A stretch of DNA of 64,000 bases from Aeoliella straminimaris (GTDB lineage Bacteria > Planctomycetota > Planctomycetia > Pirellulales > Lacipirellulaceae), in assembly GCF_024054565.1 (NCBI RefSeq), contig NZ_JAMXLR010000095.1, forward strand, positions 62,001 to 126,000. The letters run 5' to 3'. The translations under genes were made by a program, and so were the position numbers. Shown piece after piece: positions 8,128 through 16,004 of this stretch. The first letter of the stretch is position 1, and each line of letters opens with the position of its first letter. The notes under the pieces were generated by a model. That model was not told the DNA's origin. It saw only the letters and a list, made by a program, of their open reading frames with translations, and did no database searches.

Positions 8128-9252
8128 TTAGTAACGCAGGATCAAGTCGGCCGTCAGCCTGTTCTCCAGCACGTCGCGACGCTCGGTGAGAGGGTTTTCC
8201 CACGCCAGACCGATTTCTGTCAGGCGGTTGGGCTTGTACTTCACGCCGAAGGCACCAGTGACAATGTCGTTGCCTGCTACGCCCGTCGAACCAAAGTTGA
8301 ACAGGTCGCCGCCAGAGACGCCGGGAATGCCACCGTTGCCGCTCTCGAGCCAGTGGTACCAGTTGAACTCGGCCAGGGCATAGAAGCCGTGGCCCAGGTG
8401 GTAGTCGACGTGGTTCGACCAATAAAGGCTCGTGGTTTCGGCTTCGTCGTCCGCCGGCAGGCGGAGGCCGAAGGCGCTCAAGTAGTGCCAGTCGCAGCAC
8501 AGCTCGGTTCCCCCGGTGACGAACAGGTGGAACTCGCCGTCCCCATTGCCCTGCAGTGTTCGGGGGCTACCGACGGGCATCTCGTAAGCGAAACCAGTGG
8601 TCAGTAGGCTCTCGGTCTCGTAATCGCGAATCAGGTTGTACTTCAAGCCCAGCGACACGTCGGCCCAGCCGTCGCGAATCAGCGGGTTGCTCGAAACCGC
8701 ATAGCCGTCCTTTGTGGCGATAAGCGACAGGCGATCGGTCAGGGCGGCGCGAATCTGTACCGCGTACAGTTGAATGTCACCACCTCCGGCAGCCTGCGGA
8801 ACCTTGTGCTGGATGAAGATGCCACGCAGCTCGGTTAGCGTGCGGGGATCCTCGAAGTACACCGGATTGGTCATGGGACTGATCCAATCGTCGAAACCAC
8901 AGGGCGTGGGGCAGAAGCACCCCAGCACCAGTTCGGGGAGGGCACAGCCACACGAATCGTAGCAGCCGCAGCCGCTCACGCCGCCGGTGCCGCAGCAATT
9001 TGTATTTCCGCAGCTCTCGTTGCACGAACCGCAGGCATAGCAACATTTTTCACAGAACTCGGCCGCTACCGAGTCTTGTCCCAGGATCTCCGTGGGCACG
9101 GGCTCCACTTCATCCTGTTGCATCGATTCGGTCAGGTTGGGCGAGTACTCGAAGTACCTCGCCAGCGAGTCCTCTCCCCTGGCAGAGGCAACCGCTGATG
9201 CCGCAATCAGCAGTGCACAACTGGCTGTTAAGCCATGGTGAAAGGTCTTCAT
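8128..9252 (-). CDS. Secreted cysteine-rich outer-membrane-like protein
   Basis: 374 residues from the ATG at 9252, with a signal peptide ending near ASARG. Residues 67-118 hold 15 cysteines in 52 residues, for example CEKCCYACGSC, separated by Gly, Asn and Ser. The remainder (about 125-374) has alternating hydrophobic/polar strands and ends in LTADLILRY, whose final aromatic residue suits a beta-barrel. The likely place is the outer membrane or cell wall, with the Cys-rich part possibly cross-linked or metal-binding. A candidate -10 (TATATT) lies about 35 bp upstream. No family name is recognised. Confidence 0.72.
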   Translation of the reverse strand: MKTFHHGLTASCALLIAASAVASARGEDSLARYFEYSPNLTESMQQDEVEPVPTEILGQDSVAAEFCEKCCYACGSCNESCGNTNCCGTGGVSGCGCYDSCGCALPELVLGCFCPTPCGFDDWISPMTNPVYFEDPRTLTELRGIFIQHKVPQAAGGGDIQLYAVQIRAALTDRLSLIATKDGYAVSSNPLIRDGWADVSLGLKYNLIRDYETESLLTTGFAYEMPVGSPRTLQGNGDGEFHLFVTGGTELCCDWHYLSAFGLRLPADDEAETTSLYWSNHVDYHLGHGFYALAEFNWYHWLESGNGGIPGVSGGDLFNFGSTGVAGNDIVTGAFGVKYKPNRLTEIGLAWENPLTERRDVLENRLTADLILRY

Positions 9253-9661
9253 GATAGTTCGATGTCCTTTCGAAGCAGTCTCAGTCTCTAATATACGAGG
9301 GGATCCCCGCCTGGTTGGTGGAGTCGTGGCATTCGGGCTTTTCGACTTCCGAGGCGTCATGAATTCAATGCAGTCACGCCGGCCCGTGCGATTTGCCAGA
9401 CCGGTATGTCCGGCCCCAAAAATGGCGGAAAAAGTGTGCCAAGTCGCACATCAGGGGTGCTCACTAGGTCCAGTCGCCAATTGGGTGTTCAGGTGCGACA
9501 TTTTGCCACATGAGAGATTCCCCTAGGATTCTAGTACTGTTTTGAGTTAGAACTTGTGCAAGCGAAGCGTGGCACACCAGTTGCCTTTGCAAAATAGACA
9601 TGTGGGTACGTTTACCCTGTTGTAACAATCCGTTTCTATCCGAGACGAGAAAGGAACTCCC
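9253..9661. promoter_or_regulatory. Divergent regulatory region between the porin-like gene and the Rrf2/cbb3 cluster
   Basis: This 409-bp stretch carries no gene. It contains a TATATT-like -10 for the leftward gene near 9288 and a GGGGATCCCC palindrome just beside it. Toward the Rrf2 gene there are three short inverted repeats: CTTGTGCAAG (9553-9562), GGGTA-CGTT-TACCC (9604-9617) and TGTT-GT-AACA (9619-9628). The last two lie about 35-55 bp before the Rrf2 start, where an autoregulatory operator would be expected. I found no FNR-type TTGAT-N4-ATCAA site. Confidence 0.35.
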
Positions 9662-10138
9662 GTGTCTATTTCGCAAACCGCAGAGTACGCTCTGCGTGCC
9701 GTCATCCGCTTGGCTCAGCAAAGCGACGAAGCCCAGACCACTCAACAGCTTGCCGAGGCGACCTTGGTACCTCAGAGCTACTTGCCGAAGGTGTTGCAGC
9801 CATTGGCGCGTGCTGGAATTGTGGTGGCTCAGCGTGGGTCGCATGGTGGGTACAAGTTGCAGGCGGATCCGGCCATATTGAGCGTGCTGGATGTGGTCAA
9901 CTGTGTCGATCCGGCTCGACGAGTCGAACGATGCATTGGACACGATACGGTGCCCGAGCACCGCTGTGGTCTGCACCATTTGCTGGACGACGTGGCCGCG
10001 GCAACGGAACGGCGCTATAGCGAGACGACGATCCAGAGTCTGCTCGAAGCCGAAAACCGGATGCCGCCGCTTTGTCCGGCTGCCAAGGTGGCTGCCGAGA
10101 GCAATGGTTCGAGCGCCGCGCCGTCGACGTTGAACTAA
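9662..10138 (+). CDS. Rrf2-family transcriptional regulator, likely controlling the cbb3 oxidase operon
   Basis: 158 residues starting at a GTG, preceded by AAAGGAA. The N-terminus is a typical Rrf2 winged helix (SISQTAEYALRAVIRLA, then SYLPKVLQPLARAGIVVAQRGSHGGYKL in two parts). IscR/NsrR proteins bind an Fe-S cluster through three cysteines; here Cys91 and Cys102 are present in RCIGHDTVPEHRCG, but the usual middle cysteine is absent, with His94 and Asp95 nearby and a further Cys81. A cluster with non-Cys ligands, as in RsrR, is possible. It sits 39 bp upstream of ccoNO in the same direction, which makes it the probable local regulator. Confidence 0.87.
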   Translation: MSISQTAEYALRAVIRLAQQSDEAQTTQQLAEATLVPQSYLPKVLQPLARAGIVVAQRGSHGGYKLQADPAILSVLDVVNCVDPARRVERCIGHDTVPEHRCGLHHLLDDVAAATERRYSETTIQSLLEAENRMPPLCPAAKVAAESNGSSAAPSTLN

Positions 10139-10177
10139 GCAACACGGAAAGCTAGAAGTTCCAACAACGGGAAAAAC

Positions 10178-12589
10178 ATGCAAGAAGCCACCGCCGGCCC
10201 TCACGGGGCGGACCGGTCTACTATCGGTCCGCTCGAGTCGTTTAGCTATGACGATGCCATCGTTCGAAAGTTTGTGACCGCAACGCTCGTGTGGGCCGTT
10301 GTTGGTTTTCTTGTAGGTATTATCCTGGCCGCCGAGCTGCCCATTCCATGGCTCAATGGTGGGTTGGAGTGGATTACGTTTGGTCGGCTGCGGCCACTGC
10401 ATACGAATGCGGTGATTTTCGCGTTTGCCGGCAACGCCATTTTCGCCGCCATCTACTACTCCACCCAGCGGCTTTGCAAGGCGCGGATGTGGAACGACAC
10501 GCTCAGCAACCTCCACTTCTGGGGGTGGCAACTGATCATCGTCAGTGCCGCGCTGACGTTGCCCTTCGGCATTACGCAGAGCAAGGAATACGCCGAACTC
10601 GAATGGCCCATCGATATTGCCATCGCCGTGGTGTGGGCAGGCTTTTTTGGTGTGAACTTCTTCATGACGCTCATCAAACGGCGCGAGCGTCACATGTATG
10701 TCGCCATTTGGTTCTACATCGCCACGATCATCACCGTGGCGATTCTTCATATCTTCAACAACATCTGGGTGCCGCTCGCGGCGATGGGCAGCCCCGGTTC
10801 CATGCTGGCCTGGTTCAAGAGCTATCCGGTATATGCCGGTGCTCAGGACGCGATGATGCAGTGGTGGTACGGGCACAATGCCGTGGCGTTTTTTCTGACT
10901 ACGCCGTTCTTGGGGTTGATGTACTACTTCCTGCCCAAGGCGGCCAACCGGCCAGTGTTCTCGTACCGGCTGTCGATTTTGCACTTCTGGTCGCTGGTGT
11001 TCATCTACATTTGGGCCGGCCCGCACCACTTGCACTATTCTCCCACCGCCGAATGGGCCCAGACGTTGGGCATGGTGTTCTCCATCATGCTGTGGATGCC
11101 CAGTTGGGGCGGCATGATCAACGGCCTGCTCACGCTGCGTGGCGTGTGGCACAAGGTGCTGACCGATCCGATCCTGAAGTTCTTCGTCGTCGGCATCACG
11201 TTCTACGGCATGAGTACCTTCGAAGGGCCGCTGTTGTCGGTGAAGAGCGTCAACGCCTTGAGCCACTTCACCGACTGGACCATCGGCCATGTGCACGCCG
11301 GCGCACTGGGTTGGAACGGCTTCATGGCGTTCGGCATGATCTACTGGCTGGCGCCACGCCTGTACCAAACCAAGTTGCACAGTACGCAGCTGGCCAATAT
11401 GCACTTCTATCTCGCCACCGTTGGCATCCTCTTGTACGTGGTGTCGATGTACGTTGCTGGAATCACCCAGGGCCTGATGTGGCGGGGTATCTCGCCCAAC
11501 GGGCAGTTGCTCTGGCCCGATTTTGTGCAGACTACGCAGCAGATCGTCAACTTTTACTACATTCGATTGATTGGCGGCTTCTTCTACCTGGGTGGTACGC
11601 TTGTCGGTTGCTGGAACATCTACCTCACTTGGAAGAAGCGACCCGCCGTGTACGAGGTGCCGGTGTACGAGGCTCCTGCCTTGTCCGACCAGGCGTTTAC
11701 TCCCGAGCAGCGTCCCGAGTCGCAGCTCGATGGCATTCTGGACGTTGGCAAGAAGATCGACGTCTGGAGTACGCTGTGGTGGCACCGCGTATGGGAGCGA
11801 CTGCCGATCAAGTTCACGGTGATGACAACGCTTGCCGTGGTGCTGGCGTCGGTGCTCGAACTGGTGCCTACGTTCGTAGTGCGGTCGAACTTGCAGGGTG
11901 GCGTGCCTTACACGCCGCTCGAGCTTACGGGCCGCGACATCTACGTCGCCGAAGGCTGCTATAACTGCCACTCGCAGATGATCCGACCGATGGTTGCCGA
12001 GACGGCACGCTACGGGCCATACAGCACGCCAGAAGAATCGATGTACGACCGCCCCTTCCAGTGGGGGTCGCGACGCATTGGCCCCGACCTGGCTCGGGAA
12101 GGCGGCTTGCGAAGCAACGACTGGCACGTGCGGCACTTCCACGATCCGCAGGCCATGACCCCGGGCTCGATCATGCCTCGGTATCCCTGGCTGATGAAGA
12201 AGAAGATCGACTTCGAGTCGGTGCCACTCCGCGTGGCGGCGCAGATGTATTTGGACGTGCCTTATCCTCAGTACGAAGGGGACAATCGCAGCCAGGCAGC
12301 CGAAGACGCCAAGGCCCAGGCCAAAGCGATCGCGGCCGACTTTGTGTTGCAGAACCAACGCCAGTATCGGGACGACAAGGGAAACGAAATCGACTTGTCG
12401 GATCGCCAAGTGGTGGCCCTGATCGCATTCCTGCAGCGGCTGGGGGTCACCCCGGCGCCGGAGGCCGAGGATACCGGCACCCCCGCCACGCCTAGTGAAG
12501 GCGAGCAACCCGTGGCCGACGAGGACTCGCGTGACGAAAACTCCTCGGACAAAGTGGCGAGCACCGCCGGTGAGAAAGGGGCCTCCTGA
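10178..12589 (+). CDS. ccoNO: Fused cbb3-type cytochrome c oxidase subunits I and II (CcoN-CcoO)
   Basis: An 803-residue fusion. Residues about 25-485 are CcoN with its metal ligands: His75 in GRLRPLHTN (low-spin haem b), His233 in WWYGHNAV, His283-His284 in GPHHLHYSP (CuB), and His371/His373 in IGHVHAGALGWNG (haems). After a linker of about 50 residues, a second membrane anchor (about 548-563) leads into the CcoO domain with a c-type haem site CYNCH (Cys594, Cys597, His598) and GSIMPRYPW with the likely Met ligand. It reduces O2 at high affinity and pumps protons. In most bacteria ccoN and ccoO are separate genes. A Pro/Glu/Ser-rich tail of about 40 residues ends the protein. Confidence 0.96.
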   Translation: MQEATAGPHGADRSTIGPLESFSYDDAIVRKFVTATLVWAVVGFLVGIILAAELPIPWLNGGLEWITFGRLRPLHTNAVIFAFAGNAIFAAIYYSTQRLCKARMWNDTLSNLHFWGWQLIIVSAALTLPFGITQSKEYAELEWPIDIAIAVVWAGFFGVNFFMTLIKRRERHMYVAIWFYIATIITVAILHIFNNIWVPLAAMGSPGSMLAWFKSYPVYAGAQDAMMQWWYGHNAVAFFLTTPFLGLMYYFLPKAANRPVFSYRLSILHFWSLVFIYIWAGPHHLHYSPTAEWAQTLGMVFSIMLWMPSWGGMINGLLTLRGVWHKVLTDPILKFFVVGITFYGMSTFEGPLLSVKSVNALSHFTDWTIGHVHAGALGWNGFMAFGMIYWLAPRLYQTKLHSTQLANMHFYLATVGILLYVVSMYVAGITQGLMWRGISPNGQLLWPDFVQTTQQIVNFYYIRLIGGFFYLGGTLVGCWNIYLTWKKRPAVYEVPVYEAPALSDQAFTPEQRPESQLDGILDVGKKIDVWSTLWWHRVWERLPIKFTVMTTLAVVLASVLELVPTFVVRSNLQGGVPYTPLELTGRDIYVAEGCYNCHSQMIRPMVAETARYGPYSTPEESMYDRPFQWGSRRIGPDLAREGGLRSNDWHVRHFHDPQAMTPGSIMPRYPWLMKKKIDFESVPLRVAAQMYLDVPYPQYEGDNRSQAAEDAKAQAKAIAADFVLQNQRQYRDDKGNEIDLSDRQVVALIAFLQRLGVTPAPEAEDTGTPATPSEGEQPVADEDSRDENSSDKVASTAGEKGAS

Positions 12590-12786
12590 TGGAGTGGCTG
12601 CAAAATGACGCATCCATTCAGCTCCTGAAGAACATCGCCTTGGTGTTGTTTTTTAGTGTGTTCACCGGTGTGATCGTGTGGCTGCTGTTTCGCAAGAATA
12701 GCGACATTCGCCGCTGGTCCCGGCTGCCTTTGGACGACGAGCCCAAGCAGGACGACTCGCCATCCAAAGACGACAGCAGTTCCTGA
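12589..12786 (+). CDS. ccoQ: CcoQ-like small cbb3 oxidase subunit
   Basis: 65 residues with one membrane helix (KNIALVLFFSVFTGVIVWLL) followed by a short charged tail. The size, single helix, and place between ccoNO and ccoP are those of CcoQ/FixQ. The ATG overlaps the last base of the ccoNO stop (TGATG), so translation is probably coupled. Sequence alone is too short for a firm family call, so the name rests mainly on context. Confidence 0.75.
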   Translation: MEWLQNDASIQLLKNIALVLFFSVFTGVIVWLLFRKNSDIRRWSRLPLDDEPKQDDSPSKDDSSS

Positions 12787-12882
12787 CCCCAGGCGGTGGG
12801 GCTCGATTTCGCGCCTTGCATCGCACTCACAGTTAGGGACCCCCCACTTCGTTTTACCGACTCTTAACCCTCACGAGTAACC

Positions 12883-13584
12883 ATGTCCGACAATCCGATC
12901 GTTGGCTCCGAAGCGGAAGACGAACTGCTGTCGAGCCACAATTACGACGGCATTCAGGAATACGACAACCCGACCCCCGGTTGGTGGAACTGGTTGTTCA
13001 TCGCCACTATTGCGTTTGCTCCCTTCTATATTTTGTGGTTCCACTCACCTACTGAACCGCACAACCTCGAGGCCCAGTACGATGCGGCGTATGCCGCCAA
13101 CATGAAGCTGAAGTTCGGCGACATCCAAATGCAGCCAACGGAAGCTGAGCTCGTCAAATACATGCACGACGAGGAGTGGGTTGGCGTGGGTGCTGCCACG
13201 TTTGCCACGCACTGCAAGCAGTGCCATGGGGCCAAAGGAGAAGGAATCGTTGGATCGGGGCCCAACCTGACCGACGAACGGTATATCAATGTGAAGAAAA
13301 TCGAGGACATCGCCAAAGTAATCCAGGAAGGCGCTAAAAATGGTGCCATGCCGGCCTGGGGCAACCGGTTACATCCCAACGAGGTGGTGCTAGCCGCAGC
13401 GTACGTGGCCTCGCTACGTGGGGAGAACCTGGATGGGAAACCGGCCGAAGGTGACGAGATTCCGCCATGGCCAGAACCTACTGAAGACGTAGAATCTAAG
13501 AGTGGTGAGAAGAGCGACGAGCAGCCAACAGCCGAAGGCGAAGAGGATTCGGACGACAACGCAGAACAGCCAGCCGACAAGTAA
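12883..13584 (+). CDS. ccoP: cbb3-type cytochrome c oxidase subunit III (CcoP) with one haem site
   Basis: 233 residues. The N-terminus has the CcoP signature DNPTPGWWNWLF at the start of a membrane helix (about 33-53). A class I cytochrome c domain carries CKQCH (Cys111, Cys114, His115) and the Met156 ligand in GAMPAWG. Usual CcoP proteins have two haem-c domains; here the second is missing and replaced by an acidic Glu/Asp/Ser/Pro-rich tail. The domain that remains corresponds to the first one. It hands electrons to CcoO. There is a 96-bp gap after ccoQ. Confidence 0.93.
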   Translation: MSDNPIVGSEAEDELLSSHNYDGIQEYDNPTPGWWNWLFIATIAFAPFYILWFHSPTEPHNLEAQYDAAYAANMKLKFGDIQMQPTEAELVKYMHDEEWVGVGAATFATHCKQCHGAKGEGIVGSGPNLTDERYINVKKIEDIAKVIQEGAKNGAMPAWGNRLHPNEVVLAAAYVASLRGENLDGKPAEGDEIPPWPEPTEDVESKSGEKSDEQPTAEGEEDSDDNAEQPADK

Positions 13585-13607
13585 CGGCGGCACCATCGAG
13601 GACCCCT

Positions 13608-14993
13608 TTGGAACTTCCCGTTCTCCAACCTGAAGAACGCGTCCTCACGACGCTCGAATCGGATGGCAGCCGGCACTGGCTCTACCCGAAGCTCGCCAAA
13701 GGGCGATTCTGGTGGTGGCGACGCGTCGTGGCCTATGCGTTGATCGCGATTTACGCGCTGCTGCCCTTCATCAAGATCGGAGGAAAACCAGCGGTACTGC
13801 TCGATTTTGCCTCTCGCAAGTTCATCTTCTTTGGCTTCACTTTTCTTCCCACCGACACGCTGCTGCTGGCCATCGCCATGGTGGCCTTCTTCCTGTTCAT
13901 ATTTTTCATCACCGCGGTCCTGGGACGCGTGTGGTGCGGTTGGGCGTGTCCGCAGACGGTGTACATGGAGTTCGTATTTCGGCCCATCGAGCGGCTGTTC
14001 ACCGGCACCACGGGACGGGGTAACAAACCCAAGAAGAACGTCCCGGCTTGGCGAATCGCCTTGATGTACTTTGTGTTCTTCCTGATTTGCCTGCACCTGT
14101 CGAATGTGTTCCTGGCCTACTTCGTGGGGGTCGATAAACTGCACGAGTGGATTTGGAATAGCAATCCGTTTCAGCATCCGGCCGCGTTTGCCGTGGTGGC
14201 GGTTGTCACCGGTCTGATGATGTTCGACTTCTGCTACTGGCGGGAGCAACTCTGCATCATCGGTTGTCCGTATGGCCGATTTCAGTCGGTGTTGCTCGAC
14301 ACCTCGAGTTGCATCATCGGCTACGACGAACAACGCGGCGAACCGCGCGGCAAGGGACGCGATCGAGAAGCCAGAAACTTGGGCAGTTGTGTCGACTGCC
14401 ATCTGTGCGTCGACGTTTGCCCCACCGGCATCGACATTCGCGATGGACTGCAGCTCGAGTGTATTGGCTGCGCACAGTGCATCGATGCCTGCGACGAGGT
14501 GATGGACAAGACCAATCAACCGCGCGGGCTGATTCGCTACAGTTCGCAGCAGGCGCTCGAAGGAAACCCCACCCGTGTTGTGCGGCCCCGCACGGTGGTC
14601 TACCTGGCCGCCATCACATTGCTGGCCACGCTGTTCGTCACGGTGTTGGTCAACAAATCGGCATTCGATGTCACGCTGCTCCGCGGGCTGGGCCAGCCGT
14701 TCAATCTTTCCGAGGCGGGCGACGACGTCGGCAACATCCTGCGCGTGCAAATCGTCAACCGCACAGATGAGCCGAGCACCTACCGCATCGAACTGATCGA
14801 GCCAAAGGAGGCTCGCATTTCTCACAGCGATGAGCTCCAATTGGTAGAGCCCGGCGAGACAGTCGAGCAGCCCGTGCACATCCATGCCCCCCGAGACGTG
14901 TTCCGCTCTGGCAAAGCCAACTTGAAGATTCGCGTCGTTGACCAGCAAGATCGGGCCGTGGAGGAGAATTTCTTCCTGCTCGGGCCCCTGTAG
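13608..14993 (+). CDS. ccoG: Cytochrome c oxidase accessory protein CcoG (FixG-like ferredoxin)
   Basis: 461 residues from a TTG start with GAGGA just upstream. It contains several membrane helices, the conserved GWACPQTVYMEFVFRPIER and CIIGCPYGRFQSVLLD segments, then two 4Fe-4S motifs, CVDCHLCVDVCP and CIGCAQCIDACD. The C-terminal 110 residues after a last membrane helix form the FixG immunoglobulin-like domain. CcoG reduces Cu(II) for delivery to the cbb3 oxidase. It begins 23 bp after ccoP. Confidence 0.95.
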   Translation: MELPVLQPEERVLTTLESDGSRHWLYPKLAKGRFWWWRRVVAYALIAIYALLPFIKIGGKPAVLLDFASRKFIFFGFTFLPTDTLLLAIAMVAFFLFIFFITAVLGRVWCGWACPQTVYMEFVFRPIERLFTGTTGRGNKPKKNVPAWRIALMYFVFFLICLHLSNVFLAYFVGVDKLHEWIWNSNPFQHPAAFAVVAVVTGLMMFDFCYWREQLCIIGCPYGRFQSVLLDTSSCIIGYDEQRGEPRGKGRDREARNLGSCVDCHLCVDVCPTGIDIRDGLQLECIGCAQCIDACDEVMDKTNQPRGLIRYSSQQALEGNPTRVVRPRTVVYLAAITLLATLFVTVLVNKSAFDVTLLRGLGQPFNLSEAGDDVGNILRVQIVNRTDEPSTYRIELIEPKEARISHSDELQLVEPGETVEQPVHIHAPRDVFRSGKANLKIRVVDQQDRAVEENFFLLGPL

Positions 14994-15002
14994 GAATCTG
15001 TC

Positions 15003-15197
15003 ATGCAAGACGACACTCCCCCCGAACCGGGCTCCTTCGCACCTTACATCTGGCCTTTGATTGTGATCGGTCTGCTGCTTGGGCATGCCTTTCTGATGAT
15101 GATTGCCCTGACGCTGGCCACGGCCGATCCACCGCAACTGGTCGAGGGCGCCCCCTACACCGGTGCGCCGAAAGCCGCCTCGAGCGATACTCCTTAA
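15003..15197 (+). CDS. Short CcoH/FixH-like membrane protein
   Basis: 64 residues: a short polar start, one membrane helix (YIWPLIVIGLLLGHAFLMM) and about 25 residues outside, with PPQLVEGAPYTG resembling the start of the periplasmic part of FixH (CcoH). Full FixH is about 150 residues, so this would be a reduced form with nearly all of the periplasmic domain gone. The place between ccoG and ccoI is the normal one for ccoH. It starts 9 bp after the ccoG stop. Identity is inferred from position and the helix pattern. Confidence 0.6.
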   Translation: MQDDTPPEPGSFAPYIWPLIVIGLLLGHAFLMMIALTLATADPPQLVEGAPYTGAPKAASSDTP

Positions 15198-15218
15198 TTC
15201 CGACTGTTATTCCCACCG

Positions 15219-16004
15219 ATGATCCCACTCGTCACCACCGTGTTCGTCGCCAGCCTGTTTGGCTCGCTGCATTGCGCGGGCATGTGTGGACCCTTTGTGG
15301 CTTTCGCCCTGGGCCCGCCAGGCGAAGAGCATTCGCGGTGGAAGTTGCAGGCCGCCTACAATGGCGGGCGATTGGTCACGTACACCATTCTGGGGGCGGT
15401 GGCCGGCAGCGTTGGCGCGCTGGTCGACATGACCTCGGCCCTGGCCGGCTTGCAGCCGGTGGCCATGGCCCTGGCCGGCGGTTTGATGGTCGCCCTGGGC
15501 GTCACCGAATTGTTGCGTCACTTTGGTCATCGCATTGCCTCAATCAAACCGCCCAAGCTGCTGGTGACCACCGTGCAACGAGGGCAGCGGATGGCCCTCG
15601 CGCTGCAACCCACCCAACGAGCATTGGCCATTGGCTTGCTCACCACGCTGCTACCTTGCGGATGGTTGTACGCGTTCGCCCTGACCGCCGCCGGCACGGG
15701 TGATCCACTCGCCGGCGCGGTGGTGATGGCTGTGTTTTGGGTCGGTACGCTGCCGGTGCTGGTTTCGCTGGGCGCCGGTATCCAGGCGGCCCTTGGCGTG
15801 CTCGGCAAGCGACTGCCAGTGGTGTGCGCCGTCGCCCTGATCGCGGTGGGGCTGGCCACCTTGGGTGGACGCCTGCGACTCGAGCCCGCCGCCATGGCCC
15901 AGACGTTGGAATACAAGCGCAACGCGTCGCAGGCCGATGTGCCTAATCCGAACGAACTCCCTCCCTGTTGCCGACCGCAGGTCGAACAAGGAGACACCCC
16001 GTGA
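15219..16004 (+). CDS. Sulfite exporter TauE/SafE-like (UreH/DsbD_2) membrane protein of the cbb3 cluster
   Basis: 261 residues with six predicted helices. The N-terminal SLFGSLHCAGMCGPFVAFALG is the signature of the UreH/DsbD_2-type membrane domain, and a second hallmark, TTLLPCGWLYAFALTAAGTG, follows at about residue 140. Members of this group are often found beside ccoG/ccoI/ccoS and are thought to help metal or thiol handling during oxidase assembly. The stop overlaps the GTG of ccoI by four bases (GTGA). Confidence 0.88.
   Translation: MIPLVTTVFVASLFGSLHCAGMCGPFVAFALGPPGEEHSRWKLQAAYNGGRLVTYTILGAVAGSVGALVDMTSALAGLQPVAMALAGGLMVALGVTELLRHFGHRIASIKPPKLLVTTVQRGQRMALALQPTQRALAIGLLTTLLPCGWLYAFALTAAGTGDPLAGAVVMAVFWVGTLPVLVSLGAGIQAALGVLGKRLPVVCAVALIAVGLATLGGRLRLEPAAMAQTLEYKRNASQADVPNPNELPPCCRPQVEQGDTP

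Noticed and set aside
9253..9661. FNR/ANR-type operator for the cbb3 operon
   Set aside because: I searched by eye for TTGAT-N4-ATCAA and found none; only unrelated short palindromes are present.
9464..12613. A 1049-codon open frame on the minus strand opposite ccoNO
   Set aside because: The plus strand encodes an unmistakable CcoNO with all ligands. The opposite frame is a by-product of high GC at third codon positions and translates to Arg/His/Gln-rich sequence with no family.
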